NCBI GenBank assembly: GCA_025531455.1
Contig: JAMYHL010000005.1
Span: 310,001 to 374,000 of the forward strand
DNA: 64,000 nt
Direction: 5' to 3'
From: Apiotrichum sp. Y4204
Taxonomy: Eukaryota > Basidiomycota > Tremellomycetes > Trichosporonales > Trichosporonaceae
Position numbers and translations under genes: made by a program. The notes beneath the pieces were generated by a model. The model had not been told where the DNA came from and searched no databases. It saw only the letters and a program-made list of their open reading frames with translations. This document shows positions 31,402-44,012 of this stretch, piece by piece. Positions within the stretch are counted from its first letter, which is position 1, and the number at the start of each line of letters is the position of its first letter.

Positions 31402-34400
31402 TTACTCCAGAGGCGGTGGGTCGTGGCCAATGTAGATGTGCTGTAACCCGTCCGCTTCCATGCGGACAGTGTAGTAGGGGACAATGTTATTGGAGTCTTT
31501 GGCCTTGTCTTCAGGCTTGTCTTTGGGCTCCGTTATGGGCGGGGGCTTGTTCGACTTGCGACGATTGCGACCGACAATGAGCGAGTCGAGCGTAGATTGC
31601 GTCGTTAGGACGGAAGAGAGGGTTGGGGTCAAGGTGCTCTTCTTCCCGGGCTCTGCACTAATCTTGAACGGCGGCGTGTGGGATGGCGACTTGCCGGTGG
31701 CCACAGTCTTGCGAGATAATTCCTCGCTGATGTGCGGAGTCTTGGACTTCGATTTGCGTTTCGATGTATCTTTCGGCAACGTGGGAGAGGGCGGCACACT
31801 AGTCAATGGAGAAAGCGAGAGTGCAGGAGTCGGCGACTTGCGTGGACGACCACGAGGGGTGGACTGGGGTGACAGCGTTGGCACAGGCGATGGTACGCTG
31901 CTGAGCGGAGATGACGCTGCTGGTGGCAGCACCGGAGTGGCTGACTTGCGCGGACGACCACGACGGCGAGCTGATCCGGCAGAGCTGTGCAACTCGGTCA
32001 CAGGTTGAGGTGGACCATGCAGGGGCGGCGCTGGCTCGTCATCCGAGTCGCACAAGTCAATGGGCTCAACTTCGGTGCCCGTCGCTTCAACGCCCTTCTT
32101 GCTCCGTTTAGGAACAGCCCGACGTGGGGTGCGGGACCCGCTTAAGGCGGATGACGAGACCTCAGAGTGAGTCCGCTTATCAGTCTGGGCGGCCTTGCGG
32201 GCTGAAGCTTTGCGCGTCGATCTCTTCGTGGGCGGCGTATCGATGGCAATGATATCGGGAGACGAGGGAGGGGTAGCTTGGCGGTGGGTTCTTGAAGAGG
32301 ATGAAGATTGAGGAGCAGGAATGGTTGCAGAAGAAGACTGAACATTGGATCGAGCCTTTTGTTTCGGAGTTCGCACGTCCGTTGGTGTTTGACTTCTCTG
32401 ACCACGCCGTGACTTGTATAGAGGGGTAGGAGAGGGAAAGGTCGGAGCAGGGCCGGTCAGCAGAGTGCTCACATCATCCCCTGGACTCGGGGGTGCGGAC
32501 GTTAACGGTGATGAAGCATCACGTGTACGAGGCCGAGTGGGCGTAGGGGATGGAGTACGATCGGATGCCGAGGCCACCGACGACAGGGAGGAAGAGACCG
32601 ATTCGACGGAGGCGGCCATCGACGGCGACTTGGGGCAGTCCTTCCTGAAATACGCCAGGAAACCTTCGGTGTTCTCGTTCGTCACCCCCGATGTTGTGTT
32701 CTTCCCCTTCCGCTTGGTTGTAGTCTTCTTCTTAGGAGTGCTTTTTGCTGCGGCCTTGGCGGCGACGCTTGCATCGTACTCCTCGGCGATTGATGACCAT
32801 GCCGCGCGGATAAGGTAGTCGGGGATCCACATCCGAATCTCATCCTTCGCCGTTTTGTCGCTTTGCGTAGCTTCCAGCTGGGTTGCCTCTACGAGACCTT
32901 GAGCCGCGCGAAGTTCAGGAGGAAGCAGCGATGGGTCCACCCGCGTTCCCTCCATCGCATTTCGACAACGCTCGATGTATGGCTGTTTGCTGAAACCGAG
33001 ACGGAACTCGGTCATCTCGGCGCACATTGGTGAAGGACGAGTAGAATGGATCTTGAGGATGTGGTCGGGGACGCCATTTTCGATGACGGGCAATGAGGCC
33101 TGGCGAAACTCGGACGTTTCGTAGAAGGCCGTCAAGCCACCGTTACCGAGAGAGGGCCGTGATTTGCGACGGGTCTTGTCCGCCGCCAAAACTCGCAATC
33201 GTGCTTCGTTCATTACCTCGGCGCAAAACAGGCCGTTGTCAGCGGCGAACTTCTTGCAGACGAGTTCCTTTGTTCCCCATTCGAAGAGATCCTCGCACGC
33301 CTTAGACGCGCTTTCCAGACTCCAACGTCCAACATGGGCAGCCGCACCCTTCTTGAATCCAGGCCAGCCGAGGGCTGGGTCGTCTGGACTCCTAGCGGGA
33401 TCGAGGTACGACTTGAGGGGAAACTCGCTGAACACATCCGTTGGTAGTTTGCTCTCAAGCTCGCGTGCTTTTGCGGCGTACTTCTTCCCGACAAAGCCGG
33501 ACGTGTTTGTCCGCAACTCGTCCACCATGACCTTGTGGATGTACTCGACCTTCTGGTCAAAGGCGGCCCGGTCGGAGTTGTAGAGCTTCAAGAAGTGGGC
33601 CGTACCGGCGTGCGCGAGTCCCATTGCAAGTGTGGGTCCTGGAATTAGTGCTAACGACGAGAAGATTCACCACTCACCAATACCAGCGGCGCCGTCGGGA
33701 GCATAGTCTCCGCCACTCAACAACGCGACAAGGATCATTGCATTTCTGCAGTCTTCCTCCGTCTTGAGACTGGTGTCCTCGCGAGCCCAAGCTTTCGGGA
33801 TATCACAAGCCCGGAACATGTCGTAGTGTCGCGTCTCCGCCCGGCTGCCGTTCCCACCAGTCGCGCCGGACAGAGTTGGCGAATTGCTGCAAGGTAAGCT
33901 TGTTATCGAGGGGTACACCCACTTTCTCAAAATACAGGTCGCTCCAAATAGCAAAGCATCCACATCATCCGACAAAACAGCATCAATTTTCCCTTGCCGG
34001 TTCATAAGAGCGAGCTCAGCCTCTGCTTCACCGGGCGCCTGTCGTCAGCTTGAATGGCTTACGACACGTACATTCCAGTATGCGAGGCCGCACATGTCCA
34101 GCAGACGCTTAAACTTGCGACTGTGGGCGTCGCTCGTCCCAAATCTTCCATGTACGCGGTTATTCCGCTTCACGACAGGCTTGTTCGGCCCATCTGGTGT
34201 GAGCTCGACCACAGGACGGAACTCACCAAAAACGAACACGGGCAGGACGGGGTGCTGAAGCAGATGCGCAATCTTGTAGAAGAGCGTCCGCTCAAACGGA
34301 TTACTCCCCGTGTGCGTTGCCTGCGCGTGGAAGATCCATATGGACGCATCGATACCAATCACAAACGCGCGCAGCCCGTTACGGTTGGCTAGAAACGCAT

Positions 34401-34520
34401 CGCGACCAAGCGCGGCGAGCGACGTCCGTGTTGCTGCTGGCCGGAGGAGCTGGCATCAGGCATCGCTCTGGAAAGTGACTCTAAGCTTTGACTTACCTCC
34501 CACAGGCCGTGTACGCCCAT
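31402..34520 (-). CDS. YEN1: XPG/Rad2-family Holliday junction resolvase (Yen1/GEN1-like)
   Basis: Exons 34520-34497, 34449-34227, 34193-34072, 34038-33923, 33886-33678 and 33638-31402 encode 976 residues. The XPG-N box starts M-G-V-H-G-L-W-E, with F-V-I-G-I-D-A-S and P-V-F-V-F-D-G-P-N-K-P-V-V-K-R. The XPG-I acidic motif is A-P-G-E-A-E-A-E-L-A and V-L-S-D-D-V-D-A-L-L-F-G. The helix-two-turn-helix region is G-G-D-Y-x-x-D-G-A-A-G-I-G. A long disordered C-terminus (~500 residues) carries two AT-hook-like motifs, R-R-G-R-P-R-K and P-R-G-R-P-R-K, and a SUMO-interaction-like P-I-D-L-C-D-S-D-D-E. GEN1/Yen1 cuts four-way junctions late in the cell cycle. The 33-nt intron at 34226-34194 is stop-free and in frame; only its removal restores the DGPNKP motif. 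Confidence 0.88.
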
Positions 34521-34819
34521 TTTGAGCAAGAAATCCGATCAGACAAAGAGAGAGGAGATCGCAAGATGTGATCAGATTTCATGAGGATGTTTGTTTTCGC
34601 ATGTGGCTGGCCACTGAGGCCCCGGCTTCTTATCTGGTTGACTGGACTTTAATCAATTTATCCGAGCCACCAATTACCTAATTACGTAACATTGCTTATG
34701 TTCTGAACTCAAGATTTCCGTCCTCCACTTTTTGGACGATCCAGAGCTCCAGAGACTTCGATGCAGATGAACAACACGAACATTATCATTACCACTCTTC
34801 ACACACCCATACATCCACC

Positions 34820-35392
34820 ATGTCCGGCAAGACCGAGGAGCAGCGTCAACAGGAGGAGGCGGCTTCGCGCCGCCACGCGCGTCTTGACAACGCGGGCGTT
34901 CTGCACATGAGTGCAGCGGCCGTGGTGTCCGACAAGGTCACCATCCTGCCGGGCCACGAGCCGGACTACTCGGCGTGCACGTTCTGTCTGTGGGAGGAGG
35001 ATCACACGCTTGGCAATGCCCTGCGGTACATGATCATGAAGGAGTGGGTGAAAGTTTAAGCGGTAGCTAATTCCAGCCCCGAGGTCGAGTACTGCGGATA
35101 CTCGGCACCGCACCCGTCCGAGCCCAAGATCCACCTCCGCGTGCAGATGTACGAGGGCCAGAGCGCTGTGGACTGCCTCCGCCGCGCGCTTGCCAACCTT
35201 CGCGACTTGTTTGAGACGATTGACACACAATACAAGGCTTCTCTTACGTGGGTGATTAGCACAACCCGTACTGACAACAGCACCGACCGCTACGAGCGTG
35301 ATACGGATGTCGACGTCCACAAGGTCGTTGCGGACACGCTTCGGGAACGCGGGTTCGGCGTCGAGGGCGACGACATGGACGAGTCGGCGTAA
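34820..35392 (+). CDS. RPC19: RNA polymerase I/III subunit AC19
   Basis: Exons 34820-35043, 35077-35247 and 35281-35392 (both introns 33 nt) encode 168 residues. The alpha-like dimerisation motif E-E-D-H-T-L-G-N-A-L-R-Y-M-I-M-K is followed across the splice by D-P-E-V-E-Y-C-G-Y-S-A-P-H-P-S-E, the AC19 signature. AC19 pairs with AC40 to seed assembly of Pol I and Pol III. The C-terminus extends past the usual end with D-R-Y-E-R-D-T-D-V-D and an acidic tail. It is divergent from YEN1 with a 299-bp shared upstream region. Confidence 0.95.
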
Positions 35393-35522
35393 TGTAGGGA
35401 GATAGAGCACTTGCATGTATCATACTAGAGCAACAGGGTATGCGCAGGGTTAAGAACTGACGATTTCTGTTGCACCTCTTGATGTCCATATTGACTGCGT
35501 GGCATCATTCTCACTCTACAGA

Positions 35523-36750
35523 TCAATCCTTCTTCCGGTAGTTGATCGATGGTGATGCTTGGTTGGTCGGGTAGATGACTGTGGTGAGTGAAGCTCCATC
35601 TGGTAACATACCCATGGTGGCGATTTGGACGTGAGGTGGGCGGGAAGCAACCCACACGATCTGCTCTGCAATGTCGTCGCCAGTAACTGAAATTAGCATT
35701 AAGTTTGACACCTGGGGTCCAAGACGAAGAGCATGGAGCCTCATCCGATCCACTCACGCGGAATCAGTCCATCGTACTCCTTCCCGGCACGGTCCGAGTC
35801 CCCGCGATAGCGCACGAGGGTGAACTCTGTCTCGACCATGCCTGGCTGGATCTCCGCAACACGAATGTTGGTGTTGACAAGCTCGCGGATGAGCGTACCC
35901 GAGAAGGATGCGACGGCCGCCTTGGTCGCGCAGTAAATCGAGCCTGGAGTCAGAAGGGAAGTCAGGTGGACGCACCGCCGACGTAGGGCTCGAGACCGGC
36001 CACACTCCCGAGATTGATGATCATCTGCTGTCAGGTTTATCATAACCTCTCACGCACCCCCGCGTCGCGCTTCTTGAACTCGCGGACAAAGATCTGGGTC
36101 AGGTGGATCAACCCCAAAACTGCGATCAGCTAGGTTCGCAGAGTCTCGTACCGTTCGTATCGAACATAACATCGATATCCTCATTTGTAACATCTGGTCG
36201 TTGTCAGCGAAACTACTGCCAGTCAGCACTTACCTCCAATCTGGTCGCGTCCACGAACGAGGCCGGCGTTGTTGACAAGGCTGGGGTGAGCTCTGCCACC
36301 GTCCGGACATACATATCCACATTCAGGCCCTCCGTCTTCTCCAGAATGCTGTTCATCCCATCACGATCCCGCATATCCGCCTCAATAGTCACCACCCGCC
36401 CATCGTACCCGCCCGCCTTGTGCTCCTCCGCACACCGCTGCGCAACCTGCTGCAGGGCATCACGACGGCGGGCGAGGAGGACGACATTGGCGCCGGCCCG
36501 CGAGAACAGCACAGCAGTAGACGCGCCAATTCCGGAGGATGCGCCGGTAATCAGGGCTGCAGTGAGCACGGGGTTGCCAGGTGCTTGCCATACCGGTCTT
36601 GCCCACGAGTCTCATGTCAGCTGTTGTGAAACATGCTTCAGTCGCTTACCTCTCCGAGCTAAAGACACCACGGCTCATCCAGCGCGCATGGGGCACGATG
36701 CGTCGAGACACGGCGGTTGATACGCGGGATGCAAACCACGAAGAGAGCAT
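35523..36750 (-). CDS. Short-chain dehydrogenase (YMR226C/YdfG-like), probably mitochondrial
   Basis: Ten exons (36750-36650, 36610-36594, 36556-36313, 36280-36234, 36193-36152, 36119-36058, 36024-35976, 35943-35758, 35686-35612, 35578-35523) give 292 residues. Exon 2 is 17 nt. The start MLSSWFASRVSTAVSRR is an Arg/Ser-rich presequence; an earlier ATG would add hydrophobic residues. The family motifs are complete: T-G-A-S-S-G-I-G, N-N-A-G, N-L-G-S-V-A-G and Y-C-A-T-K, then the YMR226C-type P-L-T-G-D-D-I-A-E and the Q-I-A-T-M-V-I-Y-P-T-N-Q-A-S-P tail. That group oxidises L-allo-threonine/serine-like hydroxy acids with NADP+. The last intron (35611-35579, 33 nt) is in frame and stop-free; the splice at 36027/36024 has a NAGNAG choice. 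Confidence 0.87.
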
Positions 36751-37687
36751 GGTGGCGTGGATGATGGTGAGGAGGGAAGTATTGAGGGAGGAGAGGCAGA
36801 TTGAGGAGGAAGACGATGAGGGCATGAGGGTGGGGGGAATGGGTCTCAATCCTGGGGCCCCCGAATTCGATCACGATCAGTTCGGACAACGGACGGCAAT
36901 CTCCGATTCCTTGGCCTGTCACCAGGTCATCAGCGGCCAGCATGGATGAGTATCTTGCACCACTAATTATTGCTTTCTGACGTGACGACGTGGGGGATGG
37001 TAATGACGATGAATGAAAGTACCACTGCAGGATCTAGAGAGTTACTGAAAGCTGACATGTGGCATGATGATGGACAACATCAGCTATCGACGACTCTCCC
37101 AATGTCCTTCAGGAGCGTTAATCTCACCGTTGTTATTTTCCTCTCCTTTACGCCGTTGATAACTTCGTTGTTCATCCAGCCATGAGCAACTAGTGATCGG
37201 CCTAGCCATGCCATAAACAGCCATGCTCAGCTGTGATACAGCAACAACAAGAAGTAAACCGCAAAAAATATTTAAAATAAAAATAAAAACATAACAAGAT
37301 AAAAAAGCCAACAACAGACAACTGTGAGTGACATGCGACGAAACATGTACGGGCTCGTTACCAACCAGAAAGTTGAGGATGAACAGGGATACGATTGAAG
37401 CCCATATATGGGCCGGGGTTAGACGACTGCAAGCCAGACACTGATTGAGATGGCAAGTTCCACCAGCTTGAAGCTAACCCCAATCTGAGAACGATTCAAG
37501 TACATACTGTCGAGGCTGGGCTCCCTATTTCGCCCTGCAAACACTGTGTTTTCGAGCATTCTGGCCAACAGTGTTTCCACCCCCACCTCCTTGTCAGTCG
37601 CGAGCCCGTTTGAATGTGAGTATCGTCATGTCAGTCCGTGTTGGGTGACCCCGTCGTAGTGTCCTCTAATCTATCCACATGCATCTC
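36751..37687. other. Intergenic region with AT-rich core
   Basis: This 937-bp stretch between the mitochondrial dehydrogenase start and the VMS1 end contains a strongly A-rich tract at 37261-37309 (runs of A separated by single T) in an otherwise GC-rich region. No gene was recognised. Confidence 0.5.
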
Positions 37688-39693
37688 TTACTGGGCGCCG
37701 AAACGCGCCTCGGCCGCACGGGCGCGGCGCTCGCGCTCGATCTGCATACGCATTTCGGGGCTCAGACCGGCAAGGCTCGTTGCTCCGCCGGGGCGCCCGC
37801 CGAGCTTCTGCGGTCCTGACGGCACACCGAGGGAAGCGAACGCCGATTGCGGCTTCTTGGCGGCTTCGGCGGCAGCAGCGGCAGCCTCAGCGGCCTCGCG
37901 CTCAGCATCCGCGTCGGCGCGCGCGCGTTGGCTCTCACGCATCTTGTCCCGCAGCCCGCGGCGTCGCTCCGCTTTCTTGACATTCTGGCCTGCAGCCGCC
38001 TCCTCGCTGAGACCGGAGGGGACGTGGGCCGCCTGCCAATCCCACATATCCGGATAGTCGTGCGCGACACGCCGGAAGACATTGCGAACGCCTTTGGTCG
38101 ACGACAGGTCGTAGGGCTTCTTGCTGCCATCAGGTGCCGTCGGATCAAGGCGGCCTTCGACGAGCAGGAATCGAACCACGTCCTCCTGCCCTGCTGCCGC
38201 TGCTTGTCCAAGTGCCGAGGAAGGGTTGATCTCGGCGCCGTACTTCGCGATAAACGGACGGAGCGCATCGACACGGCCCTTCTTAATCATGTCTGTCAAT
38301 CGGCTCTGGCGATCTGCCCGTGCCTCTTCCTCTGGGGAGAGCTTGGGAACTGCCGGGGCGGCTGGTGTCGGAGCTGGTGCTGGCCTGGCCACAGCCTGGC
38401 GCTTAGGCTGCAGTGAGGCAATGTATGCTTCGTCCTGCGCCTGGAGGGCCTCTTCCGACAAGTGGCTGATCTTGGCCTTTGTGAGTTCGTGCCAACAACG
38501 CAGGAGCTCTTGTTGCGTCGGACGACGGGTCGGGAAGGGAAAGGAGCGAATACGGTCGTCATTCTTGTCCAGCACAGCGCCCTCGTAACCCCAGAAACTC
38601 TTCTTGCCATGTGTGCTCGCACGAATAAAGATGCGCTCCGAGAGGTTGAGGTCCTCTTCCCATTCGGCTAGCAGTGCGCGAATCTCTTCCTGGAGTGCTT
38701 GTTCACCGTACCGACGCAGCATAGCACCCGCCGACACGGCCTTAGACTTCGCGTTGTCGTTGATACCCTGCGAGCCTCCCTGTTTCCGACGAGCTGCGAT
38801 GTTAGAACTGCCGCAACACATCCAGCCAAACGACTCACTGGTGTATCGATGGAATGTCTTGTGCTGTAGGATTCGTACCTCTCCTGCACCCTTGACTTCT
38901 TGTCGGTCGGTCTTCCCCTTGGGCCGTAGCGAGACAATCATGCCAGCAAAATGGCCTCCAGCAACCATGAGAAGAGCTATGCGTCGTTCCTCCTCATCTT
39001 GGGATGGAGGCTGCAGTTGAAGTTTGCGCAACTCGCCGAGGTAGTCAACCGCCGTATGCTGTGTAGGCAACAGGGCACGGTGCACGCCAAACTGGGTGTT
39101 GGCTGGAAGAGCAAAGGTCGCCGGAGCGTTGGGAGCTGTAAACCATATGACTGCTGTACGCAGCTGAGCACGACGACGAGCGTCAGCCAACTCAGCCTCT
39201 TCATCAGAATCCACGGTCTCGTCCTTGTCAGCCACGTTCGCCTTATTCAACAGCCGCGTAATGCGTGACTGTGTTGAGCTTGTGGATGCCGACGACGCCG
39301 ACCCGGAGATACTGGAGATGCCTGTTGTCAGAAACCAAAAGCCAAGCCGATCTCAGCACAGCATTGAGCGTATGACTCACCCTCTACCATACCCTCCCAT
39401 TCTTCGGCCTTCACCGGTTTGCCTTGAAGCTTGGCCTTCGCATTGTATCGATGCCAGTCAGACCGGAAGTGCGCACGTTGGTCGTCTGGCGTCTCGAAGG
39501 TTGCGCCCGGACAAGCCTGACACCCCAATGCTGATGACGAGCTGACCACGGCGGCGGCAGTTGCACTGGCACCCTCGGACACATTCTCGGCTGTTGGCGC
39601 GACCTCTTGCGCTTGGATCGAGCGGACCTGGAAAGTGTCCAAAAGCTCTGGGGGAATAGAGTACACGCTCATTAAGCGCAAATTGAACGCCAT
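37688..39693 (-). CDS. VMS1: Peptidyl-tRNA hydrolase Vms1/ANKZF1
   Basis: Exons 39693-39381, 39321-38839 and 38793-37688 encode 633 residues. In order: a C2H2 zinc finger (C-Q-A-C with R-A-H-F-R-S-D-W-H), the release-factor-like VLRF1 domain with R-R-K-Q-G-G-S-Q-G (catalytic Gln), ankyrin-like repeats (SSALGQAAAAGQEDVVRFLL), an Ala/Glu/Arg coiled coil and a C-terminal VCP/Cdc48-interaction motif R-E-R-R-A-R-A-A-E-A-R-F. Vms1 frees stalled nascent chains from 60S subunits, protecting mitochondria from CAT-tailed proteins. The 45-nt intron (38838-38794) is stop-free and in frame; retention would insert 15 residues just before the GSQ loop. Confidence 0.92.
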
Positions 39694-40311
39694 GATGGTG
39701 TGCTTTGTTGCGTGTTGTTCTGGTGAGGAGGAAAAGTGCAAGTGTGGATAACAGGAGAAAGTCTCCTCTCGCGTCAGACATTTTCTACTTTTATTTATGA
39801 CCAGCACGAAGGGATCGACTGGATCGTTGGCGGAGGATCGACAAGTTTCGGATCCGAGCAGGAAATGAGGTCAGCGACGCGTGGCCACCCAATTGTACTT
39901 ACGTAAAACAGTGTATGACACGTTCAAGTTTGTGGCCTGTGGCCCTGTGCCGGCTGCGCCGCGGCCCCTGGTACCCTGGTAGCTGTGGTTGCATGGTGGA
40001 GGTTCGGTGGATCGGTGGAAGCTGGAAGTTGTGAAGTCGATGGAATGTGTTGGCTCTTACGACGTGGCTGAGCCAGGCGCGCCCAGGGCCTGCAGTACAG
40101 CTGGGAGCACAGTGCACCCGAGCGCTACCTCTCAAATGCTCCGCCACCTCTCGCCCTTCGCGCCAGCCAGTTGAGGGGACGGATCATACGAACACCGCCC
40201 CTTGCAACTAGAGTACATCTACACTCTCGTGCTGTCCACATTTATTCCAACTCTCCATCACTCTTCGCTCTCACTCTTACCCCTTTGACGACCCATACCC
40301 CATCTTCCACA
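39694..40311. other. Divergent promoter region of VMS1 and calmodulin
   Basis: This 618-bp stretch is CT/CA-rich near the calmodulin start (ctcttcgctctcactcttacc). No other feature was recognised. Confidence 0.5.
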
Positions 40312-41530
<1,219 letters not shown>

Positions 41531-44012
41531 GGACGAGGAATGATCTGTTTTGGACGTATTGGTTCAAACTGCTTGTCCCTGTTAGGAGATATGAGAACGA
41601 TAGCAGAATCATGTAACTCTTCCGACCGTCTGCTGCGCGGAGAATGGGCTTCAGGGGAAGGAGCATCTGGGTGCTCGCTCCGGTCCGAGTGCACAGCACA
41701 TTTGAGGGCACCGCTGTTGCAGTGCAGTGAGGACCCGAGGAGTGGGAGGAGAGTTATCAGCCGGGAGCTGGGAGGACAGTGCGCGACCGATCGTGGCCAG
41801 CGCCTCAGGGACACTGATTGATGGTGGCGGTGCGTCATTGTTGTGCGGAACTATCAGACTGGATGGATGATCAGATGAGCCACGGTCAACTGCGACACTC
41901 CCAGAGAACCCACACACGAAGTTGCCAGTGGACCGAGTAGTGTATCAAACGACACGTTTAGCACCGAGGTCAGACGCAGACGAACTCCATAGGCGGATGT
42001 GACCTTTGCAGATCGACATGCTCAGGCGACAAGTGGAGTCTGTTGTTCCTCCATGTCAATGTTGCTGTGATGTTCCATGTTTCAAGGTTTTGTCACTTTC
42101 ACTGTGCATCTCAAAAACTAATACGATGTCTAGGTATCCGTTCTGGTACGCTCTGGCTAGCGATTGCTGTCTCGGGTACCTAGTGTTCGCAAAGCTTTCA
42201 CCAGCCTTCCAACCTGACCTTCTGATAAGATCATAGCGGAACCAGCAGATCGCAGAATTGGGGTGTGACTACGAGCTACATGATCAGCATGATGAACGAG
42301 ATCATCGGATCGACAGGGGCCGAGGGATCGCCGGGATCTAGACGTACGAGCATCAACAGGATGGGGGCGATCATCGCGATCAGCAGCTCAAAGAAACCGC
42401 GTATCGACTGGACCCGCAGCCCTCGTTTCAACGCTGCCCCAGCAATGCGCAAACTCGCGAACTCCCATCGGGAGAAGCAATGCGATCAATCGCGAATGGG
42501 AAGGAAGTGGACCCAGCTGTCTAAAACACCCGTATCTAACCTGCTTCTTGCTCTTTCAGTTTCAGATCGTCAGAATCAAGCCCGGCTGGTGGCCTCCGAC
42601 GTCCCGATACTCGACACAAAACATAAGTTCGTATTTAGGAATCAACCCCCAAGAACCATGTCGGTCGTGTGGGCCGTCGGCGCTCATCGTCATCGTTCGA
42701 CCCCAATCGACCTCAAACGGTCTATCGTGCAGAATCCTGTTTGCCAGACCAGGCTGGTCCGTCCTGCGCGATCCTGCGCATGGTGGCGCCAACCGGCAGC
42801 AGGAAACTCGTCAACAAAGACCTCGCAACTCCGGCTTGGGTGACCATCGGCCCACCGGACGCCAGAGCGACTACAATTCAGCGGCGTGCCTTGTTCGCCC
42901 TATTAATCTGTTGTTCTGTTGTTCTGTTGATCTGTTGTTCTGTTGTTCTGTTGAACTGTTGAGAGCATACGCGTGCTACGCGTGTTGGATTGACCATCTA
43001 GATATCTAGATATCAAAGCCATCCAGGCCATTCAGCTGCATACGTCACATTCATCGCTAGTCCTGTGGTACGGCCAGCTTACACGATGCCGAGAGCCGAG
43101 ATGACACTACTGCCAAGCAGCTGCGCCGGACGGCGGACCAATTGGGATTCAAGAAGAGAACATGCCAGAATCAATCTTGAATCGTTCTCTGGTGGGAGCC
43201 TGCTAGCTGCTCGGAGTCTCTACGCGTGGTACTGATCGTAGCTGTTGCATTATGCTGACTATGATGCGGCTTGGTCGACTTGCAGACTTGGGCCCCTCGA
43301 ATTGGATGGATTCAGGGTCAGAGGGTATTTGGGGGTGTCTTCGCCGGCGGTACGACGGTCCGTGCACAGGGGGCGCACTGGGGGGACACGTTTGGTGCGC
43401 GTTGGCGTTGTTGTTTCCAGGGTAAAAGCGAGCAGATCGAGGGGGGGGAATGATGTCACGGTTCCCATTGCAATGCAACATCCCCACTACGCCCACTAGC
43501 ATATAGTGCCTTTTGGTGTCTGATGATGCAACAACTGCATAACTGCAGCTACTGCGGCCTTGCTCTATCGTGAAGGGGGGGATTGCTGGCAAAGATATGG
43601 GGACCACCCAGCTGGAAGCTGGAAGCTGGGTATCCCCGCCCTGGAAACCATCGAACGCTCCCCCAGCATCAGTCATGATACAGGGCGGACCGAGTGTGTT
43701 GAACCGGCCGGCTCCACGAGCGACAGATACCGAAACCGTATGCACATCCATCCATAAAACAGTCAGGCTCCACGTTGGTACTTTGCGTTTGCACACCATC
43801 TCAACTGAGTTGTTTTCTACCCTCCACACCTTTCTTACTCCTACCTAGCTACCCCTACACTATCTGTGAGTGACATACCACCCTCAGCTACCGGTCGCGT
43901 GAGCCACCGGCGGACGGTGGACGCGCCTGCGACGACCGGGCAGTCTAGCGGCTGATAATGGCGGTCGATTGTGCCTCACTGCTCGGGTCCTCGATTGACA
44001 CTCCAGTTCAAA
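41531..44012. other. Long gene-poor region with a CTGTTGTT repeat
   Basis: About 2.5 kb without a convincing gene. Small hydrophobic minus-strand frames near 42290-42400 and a 192-codon plus-strand frame (42265-42843) show no family resemblance. It contains a CTGTTGTT microsatellite, a TAGATATC palindromic doublet (~43000) and a G8 run (~43441). A probable 5'-UTR intron of the next gene is 43866-44006. Confidence 0.5.
42908..42963 (+). repeat. Seven 8-bp CTGTTGTT-type tandem repeats
   Basis: Units read CTGTTGTT, CTGTTGTT, CTGTTGAT, then the same with a final CTGTTGAA, then CTGTTGAG. This forms a 24-bp higher-order unit. Confidence 0.85.

Noticed and set aside
42265..42420. Possible small hydrophobic protein on the minus strand (F-F-E-L-L-I-A-M-I-A)
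   Set aside because: The frame is closed by a stop just upstream and no splice site giving a start was found.
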